Assembly (NCBI RefSeq): GCF_014191545.1
Contig: NZ_AP023361.1
Span: forward strand, 2,942,501 to 3,006,500
DNA length: 64,000 nucleotides
DNA from: Terrihabitans soli
Lineage (GTDB): Bacteria; Pseudomonadota; Alphaproteobacteria; Rhizobiales; Methylopilaceae
Direction: 5' to 3'
Shown: in pieces, positions 35,587-45,844 of the stretch
Position numbering within the stretch: position 1 is the first letter of the stretch
Layout of the letters: each line of letters starts with the position of its first letter
Made by a program: the position numbers and the translations under genes
Notes under the pieces: generated by a model
Database searches by the model: none
Told to the model about the DNA's origin: nothing
The model's input: the letters and a program-made list of their open reading frames with translations, nothing else

Positions 35587-38540
35587 GCCAGAGCCACCGC
35601 ACCCGCAAAGCCGGATTGATCGATCGCACGAATACGTTCTCCTTCAGCTTCGACGGCCACGCATTTGACGGCTATCCGGGCGACACGCTGGCCTCGGCGC
35701 TGATCGCCAATGGCGTCAGGCTCGTCGGCCGCTCGTTCAAATATCACCGGCCGCGCGGCATTTTCTCCGACGGATCGCAGGAACCGAACGCGCTCGTCGA
35801 ATTGCGCGACGGAGCGCGGCGCGAGCCCAATACCAAAGCGACGGGCGTTGAGCTTTATGAAGGCCTTGTTGCGGCGAGCCAGAACCGCTGGCCCTCGCTC
35901 GCTTTCGATCTGCGCGCCGCGGCAAACCTTGTCGCGCCGTTCATTCCCGCGGGCTTCTACTACAAGACCTTTATGTGGCCTTCGGCCTTCTGGGAAAAGC
36001 TTTACGAGCCCGCGATCCGTAGAGCCGCAGGTCTCGGCGCGCTGTCGGGAGAGGACGATCCGGATATTTACGAGAAATCCCACGCCTTCTGCGATCTTCT
36101 GATCATCGGCGCGGGGCCAGCGGGCCTCACCGCCGCGCTCGCCGCAGGCCGCGCCGGGATTCGCGTCATTCTGTGCGATGAGGACTTTGCGCTCGGCGGA
36201 CGGCTGCTGTCGGAAACCTACGAGATCGGCGGCGCATCCGGCTCGAGCTGGGCGCGGCATGCAGCAGCCGAACTCGCAACGCTTTCGAATGTGCGCATTC
36301 TGAAACGCACCACGGTCTTCGGCGTCTATGACGGCGGCACTTATGGCGCGATCGAAAAAGTCGCCGATCACAAACCCGCGCCACGCGCCGGTGAGGTGCG
36401 CCAGCGCACTTGGAAGATCGTCGCCAAACGCGCGATCCTTGCGGCCGGAGCCACTGAACGGCCCATTGCCTTCGGCGGCAATGATGTGCCGGGCGTCATG
36501 CTCGGTTCGGCGATCCGAACTTTTGTGAACCGTTTTGCCGCAACGCCCGGCTGGAAGACGGCGATCTTCACCTCGTCCGATGATGGCTGGCGCACCGCGA
36601 GCGATCTTCTCTCTGCAGGCGTTGAGATTTCGGCGATTGTCGATTCCCGCCCGGACGTTTCCGGCAGCGTCCGCGCACTCGGCCGCGCCAGCCTGCAGTT
36701 CCTCGGCTCGGTGATTCAGGAAACTCAAGGCAAAAAAGGCCTGAAGTCCATCATAATTCGCGACGAAGGCGGACAGAAGCATCTCATCGAGGCCGATGCG
36801 CTGGCGGTGTCGAATGGCTGGAATCCGCAGATCGGCCTGACGACGCATCTCGGCGGACGTCCCGTCTGGGATACGTCGCTCGCGGCCTTCGTGCCCGGCG
36901 CTCTGCCGAACGGAATGTGCGTTGCGGGCGCGGCCGCCGGCCGGTTTCCTCTGTCGGACGCCATGCATCACGGTGCCCATGCCGTCGAGAAACTTGGATT
37001 TGAAACGAAGCCCGTCGAAATTCCGCAGACCAGCGAGGATTTTGTCTCGGTCACGCCGCTCTGGCATATCGGCGGATCGAAGAAGAAGGCCTTCGTCGAT
37101 TTCCAGAACGATGTGACGGTGGACGACATCGCCCTCTCGGCGCGCGAAGGCTTCCGTTCGGTCGAGCATCTGAAACGCTATACGACGCTCGGCATGGCGA
37201 CGGATCAGGGCAAGAGCTCGAACGTCAACGGGCTGGCGATCCTTGCCACACTGACCGGACGCGAGATTCCCGAAACGGGCACGACCGTGACGCGTCCGCC
37301 GCATGTGCCGGTCGCCATCGGCGCTCTCGCAGGCATTCACACCGGACGCGCGTTCAAGCCGTTCCGCCTGACCTCCGGCCATCGCTGGGCGGAGAGGAAC
37401 GGCGCGGTTTTCGTCGAAGCCGGGCAATGGCTGCGCCCGCAATGGTTCGCGCAGGCGGGTGAAAAGGACTGGCTCGAAAGCGTCGTGCGCGAGGTCAACA
37501 CCGTTCGCAACGGCGTCGGCATTTGCGATGTCTCGACGCTCGGCAAGATCGATATTCAGGGCAAGGATGCGGGGGCATTACTCGACCGCGTCTATATCAA
37601 CATGTTCTCGACGCTCGCCGTCGGTAAAGCCCGCTACGGCATGATGCTGCGCGAAGACGGCATGGTGCTCGATGACGGCACGACCGCGCGTTTTTCTGAC
37701 ACGCGCTATGTAATGTCCACGACGACCGCCAATGCCGGGCGTGTGATGCAGCATCTGGAATTCTGCCGCCAGGTTCTGTGGCCTGAACTCGATGTGCAGA
37801 CCGTCTCGATCACCGAGCATTGGGCGCAATATGCCGTGGCCGGTCCGAAATCGCGCGCGCTGCTCGAAGCCTTTTTTGGCGGCAAAGCCGATCTGTCCGA
37901 TGAAGCCTTCCCCTATATGGCGGTCGGCGAGTTCGATCTTTCCGGCGTGCCGGTGCGCCTCTTCCGCCTCTCCTTCTCCGGCGAACGCGCCTATGAAATC
38001 GCCGTACCCGCCCGCTATGGCGCAGCTTTGCTCGAACGGCTGATCGAAGCGGGCAAAGCTTTCGGCGTCACGCCCTATGGCACGGAAGCACTGTCGGTCA
38101 TGCGCATTGAGAAAGGCCATGTCGCCGGCAATGAAATCAACGGCCAGACAACGGCGGCCGATCTCGGCATGGGCCGCATGATGTCGAAGAAGAAGGATTT
38201 TCTCGGCCGCGTGCTGGCGGCGCGCCCCGGCCTTGCCGATCCCGAGCGTCCGGCGCTTGCCGGGTTCAAGCCGTTGAAAGCGGGCGAGCGTTTGCGCGCC
38301 GGGGCGCATTTCATCGGTGCCGGCAAAGCCGCGACCGCCGCAAACGACGAAGGCTATATGACCTCCGTCGCCTATTCGCCAACCACAGGACACTGGATCG
38401 GTCTCGGTGTCATTACGCGTGGACCGGAACGTTACGGCGAGCGCGTGCGCGCCTACGACCCGGTGCGCGGCGGCGATGTCGAAGTTGAGATCTGCGCGCC
38501 CTGCTTTGTCGATCCGGAAGGAGCAAAACTCCATGCCTGA
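35583..38540 (+). CDS. mgdC: N-methylglutamate dehydrogenase subunit C (sarcosine oxidase alpha-like)
   Basis: 985 residues, the size of SoxA. N-terminal ferredoxin-like segment (GYPGDTLASALIANGVRLVGRSFKYHRPRG, about residues 23-52), a dinucleotide domain (LLIIGAGPAGLTAALAAGRAG near 173), and a C-terminal GCV_T tetrahydrofolate domain (from about 600, with FSGERAYEIAVPARYG). It binds NAD and FAD, and hands the methyl carbon to tetrahydrofolate. Its last eight bases overlap mgdD. Confidence 0.9.
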   Translation: MSQSHRTRKAGLIDRTNTFSFSFDGHAFDGYPGDTLASALIANGVRLVGRSFKYHRPRGIFSDGSQEPNALVELRDGARREPNTKATGVELYEGLVAASQNRWPSLAFDLRAAANLVAPFIPAGFYYKTFMWPSAFWEKLYEPAIRRAAGLGALSGEDDPDIYEKSHAFCDLLIIGAGPAGLTAALAAGRAGIRVILCDEDFALGGRLLSETYEIGGASGSSWARHAAAELATLSNVRILKRTTVFGVYDGGTYGAIEKVADHKPAPRAGEVRQRTWKIVAKRAILAAGATERPIAFGGNDVPGVMLGSAIRTFVNRFAATPGWKTAIFTSSDDGWRTASDLLSAGVEISAIVDSRPDVSGSVRALGRASLQFLGSVIQETQGKKGLKSIIIRDEGGQKHLIEADALAVSNGWNPQIGLTTHLGGRPVWDTSLAAFVPGALPNGMCVAGAAAGRFPLSDAMHHGAHAVEKLGFETKPVEIPQTSEDFVSVTPLWHIGGSKKKAFVDFQNDVTVDDIALSAREGFRSVEHLKRYTTLGMATDQGKSSNVNGLAILATLTGREIPETGTTVTRPPHVPVAIGALAGIHTGRAFKPFRLTSGHRWAERNGAVFVEAGQWLRPQWFAQAGEKDWLESVVREVNTVRNGVGICDVSTLGKIDIQGKDAGALLDRVYINMFSTLAVGKARYGMMLREDGMVLDDGTTARFSDTRYVMSTTTANAGRVMQHLEFCRQVLWPELDVQTVSITEHWAQYAVAGPKSRALLEAFFGGKADLSDEAFPYMAVGEFDLSGVPVRLFRLSFSGERAYEIAVPARYGAALLERLIEAGKAFGVTPYGTEALSVMRIEKGHVAGNEINGQTTAADLGMGRMMSKKKDFLGRVLAARPGLADPERPALAGFKPLKAGERLRAGAHFIGAGKAATAANDEGYMTSVAYSPTTGHWIGLGVITRGPERYGERVRAYDPVRGGDVEVEICAPCFVDPEGAKLHA

Positions 38541-39081
38541 TCTTCTGACATTGGATTCGGCCTTCGCCGCACCAATCGCCTCGCGCGAGGGTATTGCGAT
38601 CGAAGAGCGCATGCCCGGCCTTGCGACGGTGCAGATCGGCAATGCGCCCTACTCCGCCTTTGCGGAACGCGCACAGGCGGCGTTCGGACTATCCCCGCCG
38701 CAAGGTCCGCAGCGCACGGAAAGCGGCGGGTTGAGCTTTATCGGCATCGGGCCCGGCAACTGGCTCGCCGTGCGCGAAAAAAATCCCGGCGCCCTCGCCC
38801 CGGATCTCGCCAAAGCGTTCGAGGGAACAGCCTCCGTCTCCGATCAGAGTTCGGGCTATACGGTGCTCAGACTATCAGGCCCGCGCGCCCGCGCGCTGCT
38901 GCAGGCCGGACTGCCGATCGATCTCGATACGAGCGTCTTTGGCGGAAACGGCACGGCCGTCAGCCTGATCGCTCATATCGGCGTCATTGTCTGGCAGATC
39001 GCGCCGGATGCGTTTGAAATCGCGTTCTTCCGCAGCATGTCGGAGAGCTTCGCGCACTGGCTCGAAACGCAGAATATTTAA
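38533..39081 (+). CDS. mgdD: N-methylglutamate dehydrogenase subunit D (sarcosine oxidase gamma-like)
   Basis: 182 residues, SoxG family (IGPGNWLAVRE, SDQSSGYTVLRLSGPRARALL, FEIAFFRSMSESFAHWL). ATG 38533 overlaps the end of mgdC. Last gene of the plus-strand operon; its stop codon overlaps the stop of the convergent glycan gene, so no terminator fits between them. Confidence 0.87.
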   Translation: MPDLLTLDSAFAAPIASREGIAIEERMPGLATVQIGNAPYSAFAERAQAAFGLSPPQGPQRTESGGLSFIGIGPGNWLAVREKNPGALAPDLAKAFEGTASVSDQSSGYTVLRLSGPRARALLQAGLPIDLDTSVFGGNGTAVSLIAHIGVIVWQIAPDAFEIAFFRSMSESFAHWLETQNI

Positions 39082-40298
39082 GTCTGCTGAGCCGCGGAAC
39101 AGGCCGCGAGATAGCCGTAGCCATAACGGAGATCGGGCTCGAGATAGGCGGCTTCCGCCCATTCGTTCCAGGCATTGATGAAAACAAGCCGCTCGTCCGC
39201 CGGATGCGCACGCGCCCGGACGACAGCGTGCTTCAGCCAGGACTGGAATAAGTCGGGGCGCGCGCCGTGATGGATGACGCCGGACGTCGGCCGCCTTGCG
39301 CTGTTGTCCCAGCCCGGCATGACGCCCGGATGCACCATTCCCGCAGGCCATTCCTTCTGCAGTTCGCGGCGCACGACATCGGCATAATCGCGCACGCGTC
39401 CACCGTCGCGGAGCTTTGAGACCTTCAGTGAGGATTCGATGTTCGGCGCGTCGATCCCGTGCGGCGGGAATTCCGACAGCGCATCGAACCCCGCGCTCTC
39501 ATAGCCCACGAAATCGAAAGCGTTCGTTGCGATGAGATAGATGCCCGGATAACCGAGCTTTTCCATCTCGCTGCGCCAGCGCATCACCGTCGCCTTGATG
39601 TCGGGAAACTGATCGGCGCGGTAGATCGTCAGCACAGGCCTGCCGCCGATCTTCAGATATCGCGCATCGCGGAAATAGCGGTCGGCATGGCGGATGAAAG
39701 CGATATCGTCGTCCGGCGAATAGCGCTGCTGCATCAACACGTCTTTTTCACTGCCGCTCCAACGCCGCGACCAACTTTCATTGGCCCAGCACAGGCAGAA
39801 GGGCAGACCGAGACCGGTGTTTGCGAGATAGTTTTCGACGGGACGTTCGAGCAGGCGCTTTCCCTGAAACCAGTAGTGATGGAAGCAGAACGCTCCGATG
39901 CCGTAGAGCTTGGCGAGTTCGACCTGACGCCGCATCACATCGGGAACGCGCAGATCGTAGTAGCCGAGTTCGCCGGGCGCACGCGGCTGGTAGTGACCAT
40001 CGAAGACAGGAAAAGCGCGCGTGACATTGCGCCATTCCGTGAAGCCGCGGCCCCACCACTCATCGTTTTCCGGGATCGGATGAAACTGAGGAAGATAATA
40101 GGCGATCAGCCTTACATCGCCAGGCGGTAAGGGAGAGGTGGTGATCGGGGTGAAATCTTCCGCGGGAAAATCCGCGAGTGCATTGCGCGCATAGGTGCGG
40201 TAAAGCGCATCGGCACGCACCGGGGCTTTCAGCGCCTGCGGAAGACGCCGCAGCCGGTTCAGAAACCGGCGCAGCGCCGAACCGGCGCCTTTCGTCAC
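39078..40298 (-). CDS. WbsX-type glycan protein (GH99-like domain)
   Basis: 406 residues. Motifs AYYLPQFHPIPENDEWWGRGFTEW (read in two parts: AYYLPQFHPIPEN and WWGRGFTEW) and C-terminal FINAWNEWAEAAYLEP are typical of the glycosyltransferase WbsX/GH99-like family found in O-antigen and rhamnan clusters. No signal peptide. Translation starts at GTG 40298, overlapping the upstream glycosyltransferase stop (GTGA). It most likely modifies or builds a rhamnose-containing surface glycan; exact reaction unknown. Confidence 0.78.
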   Translation of the reverse strand: MTKGAGSALRRFLNRLRRLPQALKAPVRADALYRTYARNALADFPAEDFTPITTSPLPPGDVRLIAYYLPQFHPIPENDEWWGRGFTEWRNVTRAFPVFDGHYQPRAPGELGYYDLRVPDVMRRQVELAKLYGIGAFCFHHYWFQGKRLLERPVENYLANTGLGLPFCLCWANESWSRRWSGSEKDVLMQQRYSPDDDIAFIRHADRYFRDARYLKIGGRPVLTIYRADQFPDIKATVMRWRSEMEKLGYPGIYLIATNAFDFVGYESAGFDALSEFPPHGIDAPNIESSLKVSKLRDGGRVRDYADVVRRELQKEWPAGMVHPGVMPGWDNSARRPTSGVIHHGARPDLFQSWLKHAVVRARAHPADERLVFINAWNEWAEAAYLEPDLRYGYGYLAACSAAQQT

Positions 40299-41116
40299 GA
40301 GGTCGCCTCGTCGAGCCCTCGCAGAAATCCGAGATGTTTTTCGCGCCGCGCGGCGTTGAACAGGACATGCGGAAGGAGAAGCTTGGCGCGGGCGCGCATC
40401 CGCTCCTTTTCGACATCGAGCGGCACACCATGCTTGCGCATCACATAGACCAGAGAGCGCCCCATCGCTTCGCCCTTGAGGCGGCCGATCCGCGCCGAAC
40501 GTTCGGTCGAAGTGCCTTGTGCGTGCTCGATCACGGCGGCGGCGGCAAGACGCAATTCGACGCCGATCTGCTGCAGACGCAGGCTGAAATCGTCGTCCTC
40601 GTGGAAGAGGAATATTGCGGGATCGAAACCGCCGATCTTCTGCCAGTGCTCGCGGCGGACAAGAATACAGGCGCCGGACAGCACCGGGATACTGCAGTCC
40701 CCATCCGGCAGCGCCCCACCGAAACGCCCGAACTGCGGCAGAAGACGCGATCTCCGGCGGAACAGCTGTTTGCCGCGCGAATACATACGGGGATTGAAGG
40801 CGGCGTTCGGGTTTCGCTCCGCGGCGGCGACCAGCGCCTCAAGCGCGCCGGGACGGAAGCGAATGTCAGGATTGGCAAAAATCAGAAAGCGCGTTTCGGC
40901 GGCTTCGCCGCCGGTATTGCAGGCCGCGCCATAGCCGAGATTTTTGGGCAATCTGACGACGGAGGCTCCAGCCCGTTCGGCGATCTCGGCCGATCCGTCG
41001 GAGCTGGCATTGTCGACGACGATCCGTGTTACGCCCTCGGGTATGCTCTCCAGAAATCCGCGCAGCGTCGATGCGCTGTTATAGCTGATGCCGACAACGG
41101 ACACGTTCGCGGTCAT
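40295..41116 (-). CDS. Family 2 glycosyltransferase (rhamnosyltransferase-like)
   Basis: 273 residues, GT-A fold: VSVVGISYNSAST, VVDNASSDGSAEIAE, ANPDIRF (DxD-like position), LFHEDDDFSLRL. Starts at ATG 41116, overlapping rmlD by ATGA. Operon position after the dTDP-rhamnose genes suggests a rhamnosyl donor (inference). Confidence 0.84.
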   Translation of the reverse strand: MTANVSVVGISYNSASTLRGFLESIPEGVTRIVVDNASSDGSAEIAERAGASVVRLPKNLGYGAACNTGGEAAETRFLIFANPDIRFRPGALEALVAAAERNPNAAFNPRMYSRGKQLFRRRSRLLPQFGRFGGALPDGDCSIPVLSGACILVRREHWQKIGGFDPAIFLFHEDDDFSLRLQQIGVELRLAAAAVIEHAQGTSTERSARIGRLKGEAMGRSLVYVMRKHGVPLDVEKERMRARAKLLLPHVLFNAARREKHLGFLRGLDEATS

Positions 41117-42009
41117 GTCGGTGCGGCCTCCTGCACCAGGCGGCGCACGATATCGGCGCAGGACAAACGCCAATCGGGCGCGCGCCAGCCGTAGACGCGC
41201 GCGAGCTTGTCCGTCGACAGCCTGGAATTGGCCGGACGCTTCGCCTTGGACGGATATTCCGCGGTTGAAATGCGTTGCACAGCCGCAAAGGGGCCGCCCG
41301 CCGAGCGGCTTTCGACAAAGATGTTTTCGGCAAAACCGGCCCAGCTCGTCGATCCGGTTCCAGCGAGATGGAATATTCCGAACTTGTCAGCCGAGGGCAT
41401 GGCAGCCAGCGCGCGAGCAATGTGCAGAATGCCGTCGGCGATATCGAGCGCCGAAGTCGGATTTCCAAATTGATCGCAAACAACACCGATGCTGGAGCGG
41501 GTCTGGGCCTGCGCGAGCATGGTCTTCACGAAGTTTCTGCCGAAAGGGCTGTAAGCCCAAGCAGTTCGTAAAATGACATGCTTGGGGTTCGCGTCCGCGA
41601 CCGCAACTTCTCCGGCAAGCTTGGTTCTTCCATAGGCAGATTGCGGACCGACCGGATCATCCTCCAGATAGGCTCCCGCCTTGTCACCTGAAAATACGTA
41701 ATCCGTGGAAAGATGAACTACAGGAACGCCGAGTTCGGCCGCGGCTTTGGCCGCGGCTCTGGCGCCGCCTGCATTGACAGTCAGCGCCATGTCGACATCG
41801 TCCTCCGCTTGGTCGACAGCGGTATACGCTGCAGCAGACACAACAAGATCCGGTTTGCGCTCACGAATCGCCGCCATCACCGATTCCGGCTTTACGAGAT
41901 CGAGTTCGGGCCGACCGACGGTCTCCATAACGATGTTAGGGCGCCCTCGCGCCTGTTCCACAAGACTGCGCGCAATCTGTCCCTCGCGCCCTGTGACGAG
42001 GATTTTCAT
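41113..42009 (-). CDS. rmlD: dTDP-4-dehydrorhamnose reductase
   Basis: 298 residues, extended SDR: N-terminal [13 protein letters not shown], catalytic Y-x3-K in [19 protein letters not shown] and C-terminal [14 protein letters not shown]. Makes dTDP-L-rhamnose, the last step of the pathway. ATG 42009 overlaps rmlB by ATGA. Confidence 0.93.
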   Translation of the reverse strand: MKILVTGREGQIARSLVEQARGRPNIVMETVGRPELDLVKPESVMAAIRERKPDLVVSAAAYTAVDQAEDDVDMALTVNAGGARAAAKAAAELGVPVVHLSTDYVFSGDKAGAYLEDDPVGPQSAYGRTKLAGEVAVADANPKHVILRTAWAYSPFGRNFVKTMLAQAQTRSSIGVVCDQFGNPTSALDIADGILHIARALAAMPSADKFGIFHLAGTGSTSWAGFAENIFVESRSAGGPFAAVQRISTAEYPSKAKRPANSRLSTDKLARVYGWRAPDWRLSCADIVRRLVQEAAPT

Positions 42010-43073
42010 TTCGTCCCCGCACCCATCAAACCGAGCCGTTCGCCGGCATAGCGGCGATCGAGGATCGGGCGCCACCACCATTCATTGGCGAGATACCAAT
42101 CGATCGTCTTGCCGAGGCCGCTTTCGAAATCCTCCTGCGCCGTCCAGCCCAGCTCGCGCTCGGCTTTCGCCGGATCGATGGCATAGCGGCGATCATGCCC
42201 CGGCCGGTCGGTGACGAATTCGAGGAGATCGCGATGAGAACCGCTCGCGCGCGGGCGCTTTACGTCCAGAAGATCGCAGATGCGCTCGACGACCTGGAGG
42301 TTGGTGCGCTCGCTGCGTGCGCCGATATTGTAACTCTCGCCGGGCACGCCCTTCAGCGCGACCGCTTCAAGCGCGCGCGCATGATCGTCAACATAAAGCC
42401 AGTCGCGCACATTCCGTCCCCGGCCGTAGACCGGAATTTTGCGGCCGTGCAACGCATTCAGAATGGCGAGCGGGATCAGCTTCTCCGGGAAGTGAAAAGG
42501 CCCGTAATTGTTCGAGCAGTTCGAGAGGACTGCCGGAAGCCCATACGTGTGATGCCAGGCGCGGACAAGATGATCGGAAGCCGCCTTCGACGCCGAATAG
42601 GGCGATGAGGGCGCATAGGGCGTTTCCTCTGTAAATACGCCCTCATCGAACGGAAGATCGCCGAACACCTCGTCGGTTGAGACGTGATGAAAACGGAACC
42701 TGTCCTTTGCTGCAGCCGGAAGGCCGCGCCAATAGTCGAGCGCGGCAGCAAGCAGCCGGAATGTCCCGCTTACATTTGTTTCGATAAAGGCGGCGGGCCC
42801 GTCGATGGAACGATCCACATGGCTCTCGGCCGCGAGATTCATGACGATATCGATCTTCTCGGCTTTCAGAAGATCGAGAACTTTCGCCTGATCGCCGATA
42901 TCGCCTTCGACAAACCGATAATTGGGCGCATTGCCGATCGACGACAGCGAGGCGAGATTGCCCGCGTAAGTCAGCTTGTCGAGGTTGACGATGCGATGCT
43001 GGCTTTGCCCGACGAGGAGGCGGCAGACCGCCGATCCGATGAACCCGGCGCCGCCTGTGACGAGAATGTTCAT
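42006..43073 (-). CDS. rmlB: dTDP-glucose 4,6-dehydratase
   Basis: 355 residues, extended SDR with [25 protein letters not shown]-x3-K in [17 protein letters not shown], and [15 protein letters not shown]. Second step of dTDP-rhamnose synthesis. Start ATG 43073 lies 15 bases after the rmlC stop. Confidence 0.95.
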   Translation of the reverse strand: MNILVTGGAGFIGSAVCRLLVGQSQHRIVNLDKLTYAGNLASLSSIGNAPNYRFVEGDIGDQAKVLDLLKAEKIDIVMNLAAESHVDRSIDGPAAFIETNVSGTFRLLAAALDYWRGLPAAAKDRFRFHHVSTDEVFGDLPFDEGVFTEETPYAPSSPYSASKAASDHLVRAWHHTYGLPAVLSNCSNNYGPFHFPEKLIPLAILNALHGRKIPVYGRGRNVRDWLYVDDHARALEAVALKGVPGESYNIGARSERTNLQVVERICDLLDVKRPRASGSHRDLLEFVTDRPGHDRRYAIDPAKAERELGWTAQEDFESGLGKTIDWYLANEWWWRPILDRRYAGERLGLMGAGTK

Positions 43074-43088
43074 GGCCGCATGCCCCAC

Positions 43089-43646
43089 CTAATCGAAGAG
43101 TTCGGCTTGGGCAAAAAATGGCGCGGCGCGATCCTTACCCGACATCTGCGCGTCATCGACGGGGATCGGCCAGGCTATGGCGATATCGGGATCGTTGTAG
43201 CGGATCGCGCGGTCGAGCTGCGGCCTGTATGGGTCCGAGACCTTGTAGATGACCTCGGTGTCGGGCTCGAGGGTGACGAAGCCATGGGCAAAGCCGCGCG
43301 GCACAAAAACCTGGTTCCAGGCGCCCGCCGAGATTTCGATCCCGACCCATTTTCCGAACGTCTTCGAGCTTTTGCGAATATCGACGGCTACGTCGAAAAC
43401 CGCGCCGCGAACAACGCGGACCAGCTTGGCCTGGGCCGCCGGCGGAAGCTGATAGTGCAGCCCGCGCAGCACGCCTTTTGCCGCCGAATAGGAGTGATTG
43501 TCCTGCACGAACTGGACATCGATTCCCGCCGCGCGAAAGCTTTCGCTGTTATGCGTTTCCGAAAAAAACCCGCGTGCATCGCCAAACTTCGCCGGAACGA
43601 TCTCAAACACGCCATCGAGGCCGAGCGGGCGAACCTCGAGCGTCAT
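43089..43646 (-). CDS. rmlC: dTDP-4-dehydrorhamnose 3,5-epimerase
   Basis: 185 residues, cupin-fold epimerase: [12 protein letters not shown] with the catalytic His, [15 protein letters not shown] and [20 protein letters not shown]. Overlaps rmlA by ATGA. Confidence 0.95.
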   Translation of the reverse strand: MTLEVRPLGLDGVFEIVPAKFGDARGFFSETHNSESFRAAGIDVQFVQDNHSYSAAKGVLRGLHYQLPPAAQAKLVRVVRGAVFDVAVDIRKSSKTFGKWVGIEISAGAWNQVFVPRGFAHGFVTLEPDTEVIYKVSDPYRPQLDRAIRYNDPDIAIAWPIPVDDAQMSGKDRAAPFFAQAELFD

Positions 43647-44548
43647 GCCGAGAACTCCGAAACGCGCCGCGTGAGATAGGCGGCATATTCGTTCTTCCCG
43701 AGCGTTCTTACACGCGCCATCACCTGATCTGTGGTGAGCCAGCCCATTTCGAGCCCGACTTCCTCCGGACAGGCGATCTTGATCCCCTGCCGATGCTCGA
43801 TCGTACGCACGAATGCGCCCGCATCGTGCAGGCTCTCATGCGTTCCCGTATCGAGCCAAGCATAGCCGCGGCCGAGCCGCTGAACGTGCAGCGTGCCCTG
43901 CTCAAGATAGGCATTGTTGACCTCGGTGATCTCAAGCTCGCCGCGCGCCGAGGGCTTGATCGAGGCCGCGATATCCGGAACCTGATTGTCGTAGAAATAA
44001 AGACCCGTCACGGCCCAGTTGGACTTGGGCTCGGCGGGTTTTTCTTCGATCGTCTGCGCCATGCCGCTCGCCGGATCGAAGCTGACAACGCCATAGCGTG
44101 CCGGATCTTGGACCTGATAGGCGAAAACCGAAGCGCCGCGCTCGCGGCCAGCGGCCTGGCGGCAGATATCCGACAGCCTGTCGCCGAAGAAAATGTTGTC
44201 GCCGAGGATCATGGCGGAGGGATCGCGCCCGATGAATTCGCGGCCGATGATGAAAGCCTGCGCCAGCCCTTTGGGCTCAGGCTGCACGGCATAGGAAATT
44301 GCGATCCCGAAAGCGCTGCCGTCACCCAGCAGTTCCCGGAACATCGGCAGATCGCGCGGCGTCGAAATGAGGAGAATTTCGCGGATGCCCGCGAGCATCA
44401 GAACGCTCAGCGGATAATAGATCATCGGCTTGTCGTAGACGGGCAGTATCTGCTTGGAAATCGCGAGCGTCAGGGGATGCAGGCGCGAACCCGCGCCGCC
44501 TGCGAGGATGATTCCCTTGGTGGCCCTTCCAGCACCCGTGCCTTGCAC
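43643..44548 (-). CDS. rmlA: Glucose-1-phosphate thymidylyltransferase
   Basis: 301 residues: nucleotidyltransferase signature [58 protein letters not shown]. First gene of rmlA-C-B-D. GTG 44548 has AAGGGG about six bases upstream. Confidence 0.94.
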   Translation of the reverse strand: MQGTGAGRATKGIILAGGAGSRLHPLTLAISKQILPVYDKPMIYYPLSVLMLAGIREILLISTPRDLPMFRELLGDGSAFGIAISYAVQPEPKGLAQAFIIGREFIGRDPSAMILGDNIFFGDRLSDICRQAAGRERGASVFAYQVQDPARYGVVSFDPASGMAQTIEEKPAEPKSNWAVTGLYFYDNQVPDIAASIKPSARGELEITEVNNAYLEQGTLHVQRLGRGYAWLDTGTHESLHDAGAFVRTIEHRQGIKIACPEEVGLEMGWLTTDQVMARVRTLGKNEYAAYLTRRVSEFSA

Positions 44549-44703
44549 GCGTTTCCCCTTATGCCGATCCGCCTTAGATCGACAGGACGCGCGCCCGCAC
44601 GTCCAGCCGCATTAAAACGTGAATAGCATAGCGCGGCGGATCAATTAATGGCTGCCAACTTATGGAACGTTGAAAAATCCGACCTTTCCCGGCCCGTTTT
44701 GGT

Positions 44704-44730
44704 TGCGATTTTGCTAGGAATGCAATCGCA
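44704..44730. repeat. Inverted repeat in the rmlA upstream region
   Basis: TGCGATT and AATCGCA form a 7-base inverted repeat separated by 13 bases, about 160 bases upstream of rmlA. The 287-base gap 44549-44835 is otherwise unremarkable; no convincing -35/-10 pair was found. May be an operator. Confidence 0.35.
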
Positions 44731-44817
44731 TCGCAGAGCGCGATAGCCGCGCTCGGATGAAATACCGGCTGGAAGGCGGGATCTGCCCGGCGATTTCAAA
44801 TCACTGTCGGGGCCGGT

Positions 44818-44841
44818 AAAAAAGCTTTTAGCGTGTCACGC
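44818..44841 (-). terminator. Possible terminator after the biuret operon
   Basis: Minus strand, directly at the cupin stop: GCGT-GAC-ACGC then TAAAAGCTTTTTT. The hairpin is weak but the T-run is long and in the right place to end the operon. Confidence 0.35.
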
Positions 44842-45192
44842 GTCTTCGAGAATCCGCACAGGGCGTTCCCAGATCAGAAGAACGACACAGCCTTCATCGC
44901 TCCACACGCGATGGGTCGTGCCCGGCGGGTTCACGGTGAACGTTCCGACACTGTAATGGCCGGCATCGTCGCTCTGCGACCCATCGAGTACGAGAACATG
45001 CTCAAAACCCGTATGCTCGTGCAGCGGCACGCGCGCGCCGGGCTCGTATTTCAGCACCGCCGCGGACGGCCCATCATCGCCGCCATAAAGCCGATGCATG
45101 GTGACGCCTTCGCGGAACGGGCCGAAATCGAGGCATTTCCAGCCGCCGGTCGCAAGCTCCCGGATGAGCGGCGTTTCAAGAACCGAGTGCAT
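44836..45192 (-). CDS. Small cupin-domain protein
   Basis: 118 residues, single cupin barrel with metal-ligand type motif [21 protein letters not shown] and a C-terminal [14 protein letters not shown], similar to the ChrR-like cupin family. ATG 45192 is favoured by AAGGA eight bases upstream; the first codons overlap the end of the preceding hydrolase. Last gene of the importer/hydrolase operon. Role unknown; cupins of this sort often act on or sense the pathway substrate. Confidence 0.75.
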   Translation of the reverse strand: MHSVLETPLIRELATGGWKCLDFGPFREGVTMHRLYGGDDGPSAAVLKYEPGARVPLHEHTGFEHVLVLDGSQSDDAGHYSVGTFTVNPPGTTHRVWSDEGCVVLLIWERPVRILEDA

Positions 45193-45844
45193 CGGCCACA
45201 TCCTTCGCCGTCGCGGTCCAGCCGACGATCGCGCCTTGCGCGCGCACCATATCGAGCGTCACGGCCTTGAACTCCGGGAAATAGCTTTCCGTTGCGTCTT
45301 CGACGAGAAGACATGTAAAGCCGCGGTCATTGGCTTCGCGCATGGTCGTCTGCACGCAGACTTCGGTGGTGACACCGCCGAACAGAAGATGCGTCGTGCC
45401 GAGCTTTTGCAGCACCGAGCCCAGCGGCGTTGCGTAGAACGCGCCTTTGCCCGGCTTGTCGATCACGGTTTCGCCCGGCAAGGCTTTCAACTCGTCAATG
45501 ATCTCGACGCCCGGCTCGCCCTGGATGAGAACGCGGCCCATCGGCCCATCGTCTCCGATGCGGAGCGTCGGCTCGCCGCGTTCGCGCTTTGCCGGCGGAC
45601 AATCCGACAGATCGGCTTTGTGGCATTCGCGCGTGTGGATGACCGGAATGCCTTTGGCACGCGCGGTGTCGAGCAGCAGCCTTGCGCCGGGAATGATCGC
45701 GCGCAGAAGATCGACATCATTGCCGAGCGTTTCGCCGAAGCCGCCCGGCTCCATGAAATCGCGCTGCATGTCGATCATGATGACGGCGGTCTTGTCCGGC
45801 GGAAATTCGAACGGAAAGGGCTGCGCTTTCGATATCTCAGCCAT
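45176..45844 (-). CDS. Isochorismatase-family amidohydrolase, probable triuret hydrolase
   Basis: 222 residues, cysteine hydrolase with triad D25 (MIDMQRDF), K130 ([10 protein letters not shown]) and C163 ([17 protein letters not shown]). Q203 (RAQGAIVG) sits where biuret hydrolase has its substrate-binding Gln. It is a diverged paralogue of the biuH gene in the same operon. Triuret hydrolase (TrtA) is a paralogue encoded next to biuH in Rhizobium, to my knowledge, and would turn triuret into biuret, so trtA is the leading assignment. Another ureido substrate is possible. Confidence 0.68.
   Translation of the reverse strand: MAEISKAQPFPFEFPPDKTAVIMIDMQRDFMEPGGFGETLGNDVDLLRAIIPGARLLLDTARAKGIPVIHTRECHKADLSDCPPAKRERGEPTLRIGDDGPMGRVLIQGEPGVEIIDELKALPGETVIDKPGKGAFYATPLGSVLQKLGTTHLLFGGVTTEVCVQTTMREANDRGFTCLLVEDATESYFPEFKAVTLDMVRAQGAIVGWTATAKDVADALGS

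Noticed and set aside
34069-39081. Heterotetrameric sarcosine oxidase (soxBDAG)
   Set aside because: Subunit types fit, but the adjacent mgsABC and gmaS make N-methylglutamate dehydrogenase the better call. Sarcosine activity is not excluded.
44549-44835. Promoter for rmlA
   Set aside because: Several AT-rich words resemble -10 boxes but none has a -35 partner at acceptable spacing.
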